From assembly GCA_018821785.1 (NCBI GenBank), contig JAHJLI010000194.1:1-59641 (forward strand): a stretch of DNA of 59,641 bases, given 5' to 3'. The notes beneath the pieces are model-generated. The model was not told where the DNA came from. It saw only the letters and a list, made by a program, of their open reading frames with translations, and did no database searches. Positions within the stretch are counted from its first letter, which is position 1; each line of letters starts with the position of its first letter. Both the position numbers and the translations under genes were made by a program. The DNA is from Pseudomonadota bacterium. GTDB lineage: Bacteria; Desulfobacterota; Desulfobulbia; Desulfobulbales; Desulfocapsaceae. This document shows positions 1 through 8,716 of the stretch, one piece after another.

Positions 1-1834
1 AGCCGTTGTTCTGCTTGACGGCACCATACACCGTGGCTAGACCAAGGCCGGTTCCTTCACCGACGCCCTTGGTGGTATAGAACGGTTCAAAGACGTGGCC
101 CAGGGTCTCTTTATCCATACCGCAGCCGCTGTCGCGCAGAGTGATCCGTACATACTCGCCCGAAACACAATCTCTGTGGTCGTCAAGGTTTTCCCCGGCA
201 AGAGAAGCGTTTTCAGTTGCGACTGTAATTGTCCCAACTCCTGCGATAGCATCGCGGGCATTGACACAAAGGTTCGCCAGGATCTGATCAATCTGCGACG
301 GGTCAATCTTGACCGGCCACACCTCATGCCCCGGCAGCCATTCGAGCTCGATGCCCTCACCTATAAGTCGTCGCAGCATCGTCAACATCCTTTCCAATGC
401 TTGATTGAGGTCGAGCACCTTGGGCGCGACGGTCTGCTTTCGCGCAAATGCCAAAAGTTGTCTGGTAAGGCCGGCCGATCTCTGGGCCGCTTTGCGGATT
501 TCCTGCAGGTCGTCAAAGAGCGGATGAGTCGAACTGATCTGGTCCTGGGCAAGTTCAGCATGGCCGATGATGACGCCGAGCATATTGTTGAAGTCGTGCG
601 CCACACCGCCTGCCAGGCGACCCACCGATTCCATCTTCTGGGCCATTCTAAGTTGTTCCTCCAGGCGTTCCCGGTTGGCCTGCTCGCGCTTGAGGATGAT
701 GATCTGGGCGATCAGGCTGGCGTATATTTCCAGGGGCCTGATAGTTTCCAGGGATGGTTTTTGCCCTGATTTAGAATCATCAACCGAAATGACCCCGATG
801 AATTGTCCGTTTTCATCATTCATGCGGACAAAGAGATTGTCTTCAGGATGCCATGCTGAGGAATCCTCAGGCGGGGGACCGTCACCATAGATAGTTGCCT
901 CCTGATTGAGGATGTGCTTCATGGTATGGGGAATGTAATAGCTGAACTGTCCAAGGAGGAGGCCTTGCGAAAAAACATGATTATACCAACTCTTCGGTAA
1001 GGGTATTTTTCGAATCTTCTCGACAAGCTCTTCCGAGACACCGCCATAACCAATGAGCTCTCGGTAGGGGTGTTCGTCCTTGAAGAGCGAGATAAGAACC
1101 CGTCGGAAATCGGAGAATTCGACGATTGCTCGACTTATCTTGGCAAAGATGACCTTCTCGTCTTTGAGAGAGATCATCGATGCTGCTGAGAGGCTGAACT
1201 GCTCCATCTGATTTATATATCCAGCCAGTTTTCTTTCACTCTTCAGCAGCGTTTCTTCCGAACGCTTGCGGTCAATAGCCATGGCCACCTGATCGGCGAC
1301 GGCAGTCATTACCTGCAAGTCGGTTTGATCGTAGCAGGCAGGATCAGTATAACTCTGGACCGCCATGACACCGATAATTTCACCTCGGGATTGCAAAGGT
1401 ACGCCAAGCCATATTTCTGCTGGAGTGCAGGCAGGGATTTTAAGAATACTTTTAGCGCGATCTGCCAGGATCTCTTTTTTGGTCACGAGCAAAGGCCTGC
1501 AGGTGCGGATGACCTCCGCAGTTAAAGAGCCGACCTTGCGGATTTCCACAACCGGTGGATATGTTCTATCTATCGTGTCGACAATGTAAGAAAAGATGAT
1601 GCTGTCATCAGTTTTGTTATACAGGGCGATAAAAAAATTGGTGGTATCGATGATTGCACTGAGAGCGTGATGGATAGAATGAAAGAGTTGGTCAAGATTG
1701 GAAGCAACATTGATGGCGTTGGCGATTTCAAATAAGATGAAATTGATTTCTTCAAATCGCTTTTGCAGTTCCGATTGTTTCTCCAACAGAGCTATTCTTT
1801 GTTCGAGTTCTGCGTAGCTAGGTTTTTCAGTCAT
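1..1834 (-). CDS. Sensor histidine kinase (GAF, GAF-like, HisKA, HATPase), cut by left window edge
   Basis: About 611 codons are open from an ATG at 1834 to position 1, so the C-terminus lies outside the window. Residues about 30-185 form a GAF domain. A second GAF-like sensory block (about 200-360) follows, then a HisKA dimerisation helix with the phospho-accepting histidine at residue 413 in AHDFNNM, and an ATPase domain with the N-box NLCVNARDA; the visible part ends in the glycine-rich G2 region (GTGLGLA). No membrane segment is seen, so it is probably cytosolic. A GAGG lies about 11 bases before the ATG. It is divergent from, and clearly paralogous to, the kinase starting at 2054. Whether a receiver domain follows, as in the paralogue, cannot be seen. 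Signal and partner are unknown. Confidence 0.88.
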   Translation of the reverse strand, partial: MTEKPSYAELEQRIALLEKQSELQKRFEEINFILFEIANAINVASNLDQLFHSIHHALSAIIDTTNFFIALYNKTDDSIIFSYIVDTIDRTYPPVVEIRKVGSLTAEVIRTCRPLLVTKKEILADRAKSILKIPACTPAEIWLGVPLQSRGEIIGVMAVQSYTDPACYDQTDLQVMTAVADQVAMAIDRKRSEETLLKSERKLAGYINQMEQFSLSAASMISLKDEKVIFAKISRAIVEFSDFRRVLISLFKDEHPYRELIGYGGVSEELVEKIRKIPLPKSWYNHVFSQGLLLGQFSYYIPHTMKHILNQEATIYGDGPPPEDSSAWHPEDNLFVRMNDENGQFIGVISVDDSKSGQKPSLETIRPLEIYASLIAQIIILKREQANRERLEEQLRMAQKMESVGRLAGGVAHDFNNMLGVIIGHAELAQDQISSTHPLFDDLQEIRKAAQRSAGLTRQLLAFARKQTVAPKVLDLNQALERMLTMLRRLIGEGIELEWLPGHEVWPVKIDPSQIDQILANLCVNARDAIAGVGTITVATENASLAGENLDDHRDCVSGEYVRITLRDSGCGMDKETLGHVFEPFYTTKGVGEGTGLGLATVYGAVKQNNG

Positions 1835-2053
1835 TGCTGTAAGGGCCTCTATAAAAAAGGAAGACGAGCATCCATGTACTATGACATAACCACTCTTGCT
1901 TAAATCCTATATTTTTAATACAACTAATTCAAGGCAAACCTATCAACTGAGACAAAATCTGAAATCAATCAGAATGCTTCTATATCCACGCGAAAATTTG
2001 CATTTTTTCGCTAAACGTCTGACACGCCGAAATTATTAAGACTAGAGACACAC

Positions 2054-4189
2054 ATGGTTAATGGCAACGGAAAAAAAATGTTAGAGCCGGTTGGGTCCTG
2101 TCCTGTTGAAAGTGTGACCCAGGGTGCAATATGTGCCGGGCCGACCCACGCTGAGCAGATTAACCGGGTACTTTTTGCCATTGCCGACGCAGTCAATACA
2201 ACTGAGGACCTGGACGAACTCTATAGAACGTTGCATCACATACTTGGCGACATCATCGACACAACCAATTTCTATATCGCCATTGTCGACCGTAAACAAC
2301 AAACCCTGCATTTTCCTTATCATGTAGATACGTATGACAATATTTATCCGTCAATCAAAGATTTTCCTACTGGTTCGTCACTCACCGGTCTGCTGCTGGA
2401 AGAGCGAAAACCGATGCTCTTGCGAACCGAGGCTCTGCGAAAACGCGCTGCCCAGAATGGTATTCGAGGATCTTTCCCCCTGATCTGGATGGCAAGCCCG
2501 CTCCTCATCCGTGACGAGGCGATAGGTGTCGTTGCCGTGCAAAGCTATACCGACGCCGAAATTTATAATGAGGCTGATCTGCAGGTTCTTACCGCGGTAT
2601 CCCAGCAAATTGCCGTGGCCATCGACAGGAAGCGGTATCTGGATAAGTTGCAAAAGAGTGAAGAAACATTTCGCAACATTGTGCAGGCCTCTCCCATGGG
2701 CATCCATATGTACCAGCTGCAAAATGATGACAGCCTGGTCTTTATCGGCACCAATCCTGCCGCCGATAAGCAGCTTGGGATGGATAATACAAGCTTCATC
2801 GGCATGACCCTTGAGGAGGCCTTTCCTCCCCTTGTCGATACGGAGATCCCGTATCGCTATCGCCGGGCCGCTCGACATGGCGAAAGCTGGCAGACTGAGC
2901 AGATCGACTTCCAGCACGGCGAAATATCCGGCGCTTTCGAGGTCTTTGTCTTCCAGATGTCTGCAGGCAAAGCTGCGGTATTGTTCAATGACATCACCGG
3001 GCGTAAGCGGGCGGAAGAAGAAAAAACAAAATTGCAGATGCAATTGACCCAGGCCCAGAAGATGGAGTCGGTCGGCCGCCTGGCGGGTGGAGTGGCTCAT
3101 GATTTCAACAACATGCTTGGGGTGATTCTTGGCCATACCGAGATGGCTTTGAACCGGCTGGACCCGGGCCAACCACTCTTTGTAAGTCTTCAGGAGATTA
3201 ACAAGGCAGCGAGACGTTCTGCCGATCTGACTCGGCAGCTTCTGGCCTTTGCTCGGAAACAGACTATTGCGCCTAAGATAATCGACCTGAACGAAACCAT
3301 GGACGGTATGCTGACTATGTTGAGGCGGCTCATCGGTGAGGATATCGACCTGGCCTGGCTGCCTGGCAAGAACCTTGGAACGGTCAAAATGGATCCCTCC
3401 CAGCTCGATCAGATTCTCGCCAACCTGTGTGTTAATGCCAGGGATGCCATCGCAGATACCGGCAAGGTTACCATCGAGACCGGCACCGTTGTTTTTGACG
3501 AAGCTTACTGCATAACACACGCAGGCTTTGTTCCCGGTGAGTATGTAATGCTGGCGGTTAGTGATGATGGTTGCGGCATGGACTCGGGAATCAAGGCCCA
3601 CCTGTTTGAACCTTTTTTCACTACCAAGGCGACCGGCAAAGGCACCGGCCTCGGCCTGGCAACCATCTACGGCATTGTTAAACAGAACAGCGGCTTTATT
3701 AATGTCTACAGTGAGCCTGGGCAAGGCACGAGTTTTAAGATTTATCTGCCCCGGCACAGGGTCAAGGCTGCTCAGGCGGCGAAGGGAGATGCGGCCGGTT
3801 CGATGGCGCGAGGCAATGAATCGATTTTGCTGGTGGAAGATGAGCCGATGATCCTCGATTTAACCACAACGATGCTGGAACTCCAGGGATACAAAGTCCT
3901 GCCCGCGGCGACACCGGGTGAGGCCATCCGTCTTGCCCGGGAGCACGCCGGTGAAATCCACCTGCTTATGACCGATGTGGTTATGCCCGAGATGAACGGC
4001 AGGGATCTGGCCAGGAACCTGTTATCACTCTATCCCAACCTCAAGCGCCTGTTTATGTCCGGCTATACGGCTAATGTCATTGCCCATCGCGGGGTGCTTG
4101 ACGAGGGTGTTCACTTTATCCAGAAACCGTTTTCCATGAACGATCTTGCCGCCAAGATTAAAGAAGCGATGGGTGGGGATTTTTGTTAA
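2054..4189 (+). CDS. Hybrid sensor histidine kinase/response regulator (GAF-PAS-HisKA-HATPase-REC)
   Basis: The 711-residue protein has a GAF domain (about 35-200), a PAS domain (about 205-320), a short coiled linker, HisKA with His349 in AHDFNNM, an ATPase domain (N-box NLCVNARDA, G boxes DDGCGMD and GTGLGLA), and a C-terminal receiver domain with probable phospho-acceptor Asp641 in MTDVVMPEMNG. There is no membrane segment or signal peptide. The kinase core is nearly the same as that of the divergent kinase ending at 1834, and both GAF domains share the motif DTTNF, which points to a local duplication followed by a swap of the second sensory domain (PAS here, GAF-like there). The domain architecture is firm; the ligand is unknown. 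Confidence 0.93.
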   Translation: MVNGNGKKMLEPVGSCPVESVTQGAICAGPTHAEQINRVLFAIADAVNTTEDLDELYRTLHHILGDIIDTTNFYIAIVDRKQQTLHFPYHVDTYDNIYPSIKDFPTGSSLTGLLLEERKPMLLRTEALRKRAAQNGIRGSFPLIWMASPLLIRDEAIGVVAVQSYTDAEIYNEADLQVLTAVSQQIAVAIDRKRYLDKLQKSEETFRNIVQASPMGIHMYQLQNDDSLVFIGTNPAADKQLGMDNTSFIGMTLEEAFPPLVDTEIPYRYRRAARHGESWQTEQIDFQHGEISGAFEVFVFQMSAGKAAVLFNDITGRKRAEEEKTKLQMQLTQAQKMESVGRLAGGVAHDFNNMLGVILGHTEMALNRLDPGQPLFVSLQEINKAARRSADLTRQLLAFARKQTIAPKIIDLNETMDGMLTMLRRLIGEDIDLAWLPGKNLGTVKMDPSQLDQILANLCVNARDAIADTGKVTIETGTVVFDEAYCITHAGFVPGEYVMLAVSDDGCGMDSGIKAHLFEPFFTTKATGKGTGLGLATIYGIVKQNSGFINVYSEPGQGTSFKIYLPRHRVKAAQAAKGDAAGSMARGNESILLVEDEPMILDLTTTMLELQGYKVLPAATPGEAIRLAREHAGEIHLLMTDVVMPEMNGRDLARNLLSLYPNLKRLFMSGYTANVIAHRGVLDEGVHFIQKPFSMNDLAAKIKEAMGGDFC

Positions 4190-4217
4190 AGCAAAACCAT
4201 TTCCCTGTTGAAAACTG

Positions 4218-4916
4218 ATGGCAAACAAGCTGGGGAAAACGATTTTTCGTTTCCTGTGGAAATCCGTTGCTGGCTTAATTGGATTGTCCATTTTTACCGT
4301 GGCTCTCTACCGTTTCATACCGGTTTATGTTACCCCGCTGATGGTGATTCGCTGCGCCGAGCAACTCTTTGAAGGGAAAAAACTGCAACTGAAGCACAAA
4401 TGGGTGCCAATTGAGGCAGTTTCTCAGAATTTGATTTTGGCGGTAGTTTGCAGTGAAGATCAGAATTTCAAAAATCATTTTGGCTTTGACCTGCCGGCGA
4501 TAGAACGTTCGTTTGAAGCTTTCAGGCAGGGGACCAAGAAGCTGCGCGGTGCCAGTACCATTTCCCAGCAAACTGCCAAAAATGTATTTCTGTTGCCTTA
4601 CCGGAGCTGGATTCGCAAAGGTTTTGAAGTGTATTTTACTCTTCTTATCGAATGTCTTTGGAGTAAAGAACGAATACTGGAGGTGTATCTCAACAGCATC
4701 GAAATGGGAGACGGGGTGTATGGGGCTGAGGCAGCAGCCCGCCACTATTTCAAAACCAATGCAAAAACTCTTTCCAGAACACAGGCGGCAGCAATTGCCG
4801 CAGTTTTGCCGAATCCGCTTCAATACAACGCCAACCCGCCGGACCCTTACATTAAAAAACGGATCGGTTGGATAATGGGGCAGATGAATCGCACGGAAAC
4901 GATAAAGTTCAACTAG
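4218..4916 (+). CDS. mtgA: Monofunctional biosynthetic peptidoglycan transglycosylase
   Basis: A 232-residue GT51 glycosyltransferase that would polymerise lipid II into glycan strands at the periplasmic face of the inner membrane. One N-terminal membrane anchor (about residues 12-35) is followed by the GT51 core. The catalytic glutamate is probably Glu80 in SEDQNF, and the second family motif GASTISQQTAKN is present, as is KERILEVYLNSIEMG. There is no transpeptidase domain and the length fits MtgA rather than a bifunctional PBP1. It starts 28 bases after the hybrid kinase gene on the same strand, but a functional link is not obvious. The ribosome-binding site is weak. Confidence 0.93.
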   Translation: MANKLGKTIFRFLWKSVAGLIGLSIFTVALYRFIPVYVTPLMVIRCAEQLFEGKKLQLKHKWVPIEAVSQNLILAVVCSEDQNFKNHFGFDLPAIERSFEAFRQGTKKLRGASTISQQTAKNVFLLPYRSWIRKGFEVYFTLLIECLWSKERILEVYLNSIEMGDGVYGAEAAARHYFKTNAKTLSRTQAAAIAAVLPNPLQYNANPPDPYIKKRIGWIMGQMNRTETIKFN

Positions 4917-5233
4917 AAGGCTTTTTGATACTTAGGAGCTGTTAGGAAATAACTAGGCCATTTGTAACCATTTCCTTACTGATCCTTATGCCGTTCCAAG
5001 CATTTCTTAGGCTATGTTATTTTTTTCAACGGCTAAGAGATGGAGGTGGGGGCAGACCTCTAGTTGGTAAGCTATGAAAATTTTGGGATTCTCGGAAAGT
5101 GAGCAAACAATCGGCAGCGCTGCGAATCCAAGTTGAGTATGGATTCGCAGCGCTTTTTGATCTCTGTCGAGTTGCTTGTGTAGGGGTGAAGCGACGTCGT
5201 TTCTCAACCGTGTAAGAGCATAAGCCTGTACCG
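4917..5233. other. Gene-free stretch between mtgA and the Cache gene
   Basis: This 317-base gap holds no credible gene. It contains an imperfect inverted repeat (arms about 4937-4958 and 5010-5034) that resembles the ends of a small insertion-sequence relic, and a perfect 15-base hairpin at 5116-5154 followed by a T run. Short reading frames on the minus strand lack ribosome-binding sites and recognisable products. Confidence 0.5.
5116..5158 (+). terminator. Strong hairpin with T run, rho-independent terminator
   Basis: Two perfectly complementary 15-base arms (5116-5130 and 5140-5154) enclose a 9-base loop, and five T residues end the structure on the plus strand. It would end transcripts coming from mtgA about 200 bases upstream. 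No matching T run exists for the minus-strand Cache gene. Confidence 0.7.
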
Positions 5234-5761
5234 CTATTTTCCGTAAACTGCATCTCCTGGAAACTTGGCCTTGATATCATCTGCAGTCAGGTCGTACATG
5301 CCGGCACCGGCAACATAGTCCTTGTCACCTTTTTTTACCAGAATCACATAGCTCACTTTTGGTGAACTCTCTGCTTTACCGGGCTTTGGCCAGGCGTAGG
5401 GGACCCAGCCTTCGCCTTTGGCTTCCACCAGTTCGTTCATGGCAACGAAGAGGTAAACCCCGTTGACGTCACGCATATCCAAAAGTCCCTGGCCATCCAG
5501 TGAGGGCTTGACCGGATGCATTACCATGATGCCGTCAAGGTTGTGTATCCAGATATAGCCTTCACCGCCTGCGAACCTGAAAGGTCCGTTTGGATCTTTT
5601 ATTTTTTCGATGGCGGCATCACCTTCTGCTTGCAGGAGGGCTGCAGCAGCCTTGGCCTTTTCCTTGCAGGCCTCTGCGGTCAGTGGTTCTGCGCTGCTCA
5701 TTGAAGCAAAAACAAAAAGAAATACTGTCGAGAGAATCAGGGTCATTAGTCCGCGTTTCAT
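5234..5761 (-). CDS. Secreted single-Cache-domain protein
   Basis: A 175-residue protein with a typical signal peptide (residues 1-24, cleavage near SSA-EP), then a mainly alpha/beta domain of about 140 residues containing the pattern GYIWIHNLDGIMVMHP and a later YVAGAGMYD, as in stand-alone single-Cache sensory domains. No transmembrane or signalling domain follows, so it should be free in the periplasm. It lies 72 bases downstream of a chemoreceptor gene on the same strand and may be its soluble ligand-binding partner; this is inference from position. Cache domains usually bind small organic acids or amino acids; no ligand can be assigned here. Confidence 0.82.
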   Translation of the reverse strand: MKRGLMTLILSTVFLFVFASMSSAEPLTAEACKEKAKAAAALLQAEGDAAIEKIKDPNGPFRFAGGEGYIWIHNLDGIMVMHPVKPSLDGQGLLDMRDVNGVYLFVAMNELVEAKGEGWVPYAWPKPGKAESSPKVSYVILVKKGDKDYVAGAGMYDLTADDIKAKFPGDAVYGK

Positions 5762-5833
5762 TGAGAGCCTCCATGTTGCTTGCTGTTAGTCGTCCTTATG
5801 GACTTTCGCCGATACCTTTTTTACCTGCATTTA

Positions 5834-7942
5834 TTATAATTTGAACTGGCCGACAAGGTGGTTCAGCTCCTCCGCCAGTTTTCCAAGTTCTACCGAACTC
5901 TGGTGGATATAGCTGCTGCCTTGACCGACGCTCAGGCTGGTGGTACTGACATGATTTATATCTGCAGCCACCGTCCCGGATATCTCTGTTGCAGAATTGA
6001 CGTGCATGGTCATTGCCTCAAACCCCTCGGATACGGAACTGATATCCTCGGTAATCTGCTTCGTGGTCACCGCCTGCTCCTCAACCGCCCCGGCTATCAC
6101 AACAACAATAGAATTGATTTCATTGATGATATTTGATATTTTTGAAATTTCAGAAATAGTCATGGTACTTGATTGTTGAATGGCTTCGATCATCTGGCGG
6201 ATATCTCCGGTAGCCTTGTTGGTCTGGCTGGCGAGTTCCTTGACCTCATTAGCTACAACAGCAAAACCCTTGCCGGCGTCACCTGCCCGAGCCGCTTCTA
6301 TAGTCGCATTGAGCGACAGAAGGTTGGTTTGCTTGGCGATGTTGACAATCACCTCGGCCACCTTGCCAATTTCATTGGCCGCGTTTGATAGTTCATTCAT
6401 CTTGGCGGTAGTATTTTCAACTGTTAATACCGCCTTGCTGGTGACCTCTCTGGCCTGTTCGGTATTCCTGGCAATTTCGGCAATCGTCGAACTCATTTCT
6501 TCGGTGGCAATGGCGACGTTTTGCACACGATGGTTTGAATCGTTGGCGAGTGTCGAAATCTCCTTCATCGAGGCATTCATGTTCCCAGTGGCCACACTCG
6601 CCTCACGCGATTTGGCGCTGAGGTCGGTGGAGTCTTTGTCAAAGTCTTTTGACACTCCGGTAAGGTCAACGGACGAGGCGGTAAGTTTAGTGGCAAAGGC
6701 CAGAATTTTGCCGATCATTTGGCGGAGGTTGGTGATCATCACATTGGTGTCACGGGCCAGATCACCAATCTCATCGTTGGAGGTGACGGTAAGGTCTTTC
6801 CGCAGATCTCCTGCTGCAATATTTTTTGTCGACTCGGCAACCGACAAGATCTTCGAAGACATGGCCCGACTCACCAAGGTCCCGAGGACCACGGCCGCGA
6901 TAACGGCAATAACCGTCAAGACGATGAGCACGGTAGTTCCGCTCTTTTTCGCTGTTGCCGCTTCATTTATGGCACCACGCATCTCTTTTTCGGCGATGGC
7001 GACCAGGTTGGTGAGTTGTGAATTAATGCTTATCACCGAGGCCTCAAGTTCTTTTTGCTTCAATTCATTGTTGGCCTCAAGCGTTGTATACATCTTCTTG
7101 GCGTGGGCATCGAGATCACGAAAATAGCTCTCGATCTTTACGGTTATGCTAATACCGCGATTCAGAGCCCGCATCTTGTCCTTAAAGATAGGAAGGCCGT
7201 TGATTTTGTCAGCCAGTGCCATAAATTTGCCATATTCCTCTTTGAATTTTCCAAACGTATCCATAAACTCTGCGTTTGATATCTTGTAGGACTGCAACCA
7301 CTCGCCAATCAAGCCTTTGGTGGGGTCGGTGTTGGCTGTGAACTTGGTTTCAATATTCACTGCGTCTTTCAGCTGGCGGATCCAATCAAGATTATCTAAC
7401 TGTGCCAGGTTGAGAAAAACGGGCAATTCCAAAAGTTCAGCTCCGACTTTGACGCGGTAGCTGTTCAACGTTTTTTTTGCCGCCATCAGTTCGGCGGTTT
7501 TGGCTTTCAGCTGGATATTCTCAGCGGAAATGGCCTGAACGATCGGCAACATTTCTGTGGAACTGCCGAGCACCGTGATATTAAGATTTTTGTTTTGAAA
7601 AATCGCCTGGGATGGACTGTTGCGAAATTCATCGGAGGCCGTGCCGTGCTGCAGCATGGCCATCCACATATCAAACTCTGCCATGATTGCGGTAATTTTC
7701 GAACCGATATCGTCAAGATTGAAAATCGCCGCGTTGTATTCAACTATGTGTTTCTGCATTACTTCGATATCAAGGGCTGCAGTCATAACTGCATACCGCA
7801 TCGGAGCTTTTTCTTCGGCAACCGTATCGGCAATCGACGACACCTTGTTGAGCACGAAAATGCCAACCACTCCAGCGATCAACACAAGCAGAGACAAGCC
7901 GAGGAATCCTCCGATCAACTTTTTGGTAATTGACATTCTCAT
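5834..7942 (-). CDS. Methyl-accepting chemotaxis protein
   Basis: A 702-residue transmembrane chemoreceptor. TM1 spans about 10-32; a long, mostly helical periplasmic region (about 33-335) without a recognisable Cache fold follows; TM2 is at about 338-360; then HAMP and the cytoplasmic signalling domain. The conserved hairpin tip that contacts CheA/CheW is present (ANQTN-type motif seen here as AKQTNLLSLNATIEAARAG), so the signalling end is intact. The long helical sensor resembles four-helix-bundle/HBM-type modules. AGGAGAG precedes the ATG. The next gene on the strand encodes a secreted Cache protein. No che genes are nearby, so this is an orphan receptor. Confidence 0.94.
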   Translation of the reverse strand: MRMSITKKLIGGFLGLSLLVLIAGVVGIFVLNKVSSIADTVAEEKAPMRYAVMTAALDIEVMQKHIVEYNAAIFNLDDIGSKITAIMAEFDMWMAMLQHGTASDEFRNSPSQAIFQNKNLNITVLGSSTEMLPIVQAISAENIQLKAKTAELMAAKKTLNSYRVKVGAELLELPVFLNLAQLDNLDWIRQLKDAVNIETKFTANTDPTKGLIGEWLQSYKISNAEFMDTFGKFKEEYGKFMALADKINGLPIFKDKMRALNRGISITVKIESYFRDLDAHAKKMYTTLEANNELKQKELEASVISINSQLTNLVAIAEKEMRGAINEAATAKKSGTTVLIVLTVIAVIAAVVLGTLVSRAMSSKILSVAESTKNIAAGDLRKDLTVTSNDEIGDLARDTNVMITNLRQMIGKILAFATKLTASSVDLTGVSKDFDKDSTDLSAKSREASVATGNMNASMKEISTLANDSNHRVQNVAIATEEMSSTIAEIARNTEQAREVTSKAVLTVENTTAKMNELSNAANEIGKVAEVIVNIAKQTNLLSLNATIEAARAGDAGKGFAVVANEVKELASQTNKATGDIRQMIEAIQQSSTMTISEISKISNIINEINSIVVVIAGAVEEQAVTTKQITEDISSVSEGFEAMTMHVNSATEISGTVAADINHVSTTSLSVGQGSSYIHQSSVELGKLAEELNHLVGQFKL

Positions 7943-8285
7943 AAGATGCTCTCCTGTGAAAAGAGGTGCCGAATAGACAAAATTTGCGAATGAATCTCAA
8001 TATTATACATTGAGCAAAAGGACACATTGCTTCGATATTTTTCGTCTAAATCGAGTATATCCCCACATTGTAGCAAAAGTCAAATTTGCGAATGTTTTTT
8101 TCAACAGAATTTATATGCATTGCAAAATGCAAATTTCTTTGAAAAAATGGGCAATTAGGGGGGAAATATGGGAAAATAAGGGACACTTCCCTTGTTTATG
8201 GCCATCAGTGAAAGGAAATATGGGAAGTGTCCCGTGTTCCTGGTTCCTTTTCGCCATCACCCTTGCCGTATTGCCTGCCAGTTGT
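7943..8285. other. Upstream region of the chemoreceptor with repeats
   Basis: This 343-base gap has no credible gene. It holds a 13-base direct repeat (AAATTTGCGAATG at 7980-7992 and 8082-8094), an imperfectly repeated ACATTG-AGCAAAAG element between them, and the 12-base inverted repeat at 8180-8233. On the minus strand CTCAAT and ATTGAG flank a TATAAT-like sequence near 8000, a possible promoter/operator for the chemoreceptor gene. Confidence 0.4.
8180..8233. repeat. REP-like inverted repeat
   Basis: GGGACACTTCCC at 8180-8191 is exactly complementary to GGGAAGTGTCCC at 8222-8233, with a 30-base spacer, and each arm is flanked by AAATATGGGA-type sequence. From memory, this kind of element occurs in dispersed copies in deltaproteobacterial genomes, often linked to IS200-type (RAYT) transposases, but only one copy is visible here. 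It lies downstream of the MmcQ/YjbR gene and could also serve as its transcript end on the minus strand (followed by TTATTTT). Confidence 0.55.
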
Positions 8286-8645
8286 TTATTCCAGATCTTT
8301 CAATTGTTGCTGATCTTTTTTAGTGAGAGTCTTCACCACTCGTTGGTAGGAGTCGTGAGCGAGGTCAGTCAGCATTCCTTCCGGTAATTCTCCTGTCAGT
8401 GATATGCTTATCCAGTGTTTTTTGTTCATGTAATATCCAGGAACTACGGAGTCAAATTGGCCGACCAAATGTGCTCCATCGACGGGATCACATTTGAGTG
8501 TCACGCGAGGTATTTCCTCGATTTGTGACACAAGAGCAAACATTTTACCCATTACTTTGAAAACCAGCGCCTCCGGTCCAAAGGGAAAGCTTTTGTCCGA
8601 ACCTTTAAAGCCGCCAAGAAATTTCTCCAATTGCTCTTTGTTCAT
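8286..8645 (-). CDS. MmcQ/YjbR family protein
   Basis: A 119-residue protein of the MmcQ/YjbR (CyaY-like fold, double-wing) family, shown by FPFGPEALVFKVMGKMFAL near the N-terminus, then RVTLKCDP, PGYYMNKKHWISI and a C-terminal YQRVVKTL helix. Members are small cytosolic proteins often called DNA-binding, without a settled biochemical function. A longer frame extends upstream, but the ATG at 8645 gives the family-like N-terminus and has AGG five bases before it, so the shorter form is preferred. It is monocistronic as far as can be seen. Confidence 0.87.
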   Translation of the reverse strand: MNKEQLEKFLGGFKGSDKSFPFGPEALVFKVMGKMFALVSQIEEIPRVTLKCDPVDGAHLVGQFDSVVPGYYMNKKHWISISLTGELPEGMLTDLAHDSYQRVVKTLTKKDQQQLKDLE

Positions 8646-8716
8646 AGCACCTATCACCCTTGAAATGTTGATATAATAAGAATAGCTAAAATTTCCAGCA
8701 CACTCCAATTGCCTGC

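Noticed and set aside
2378..3757. A 459-codon minus-strand open frame inside the hybrid kinase gene
   Set aside because: It is a shadow of the GAF-PAS-HisKA reading frame, has no family motifs and no ribosome-binding site.
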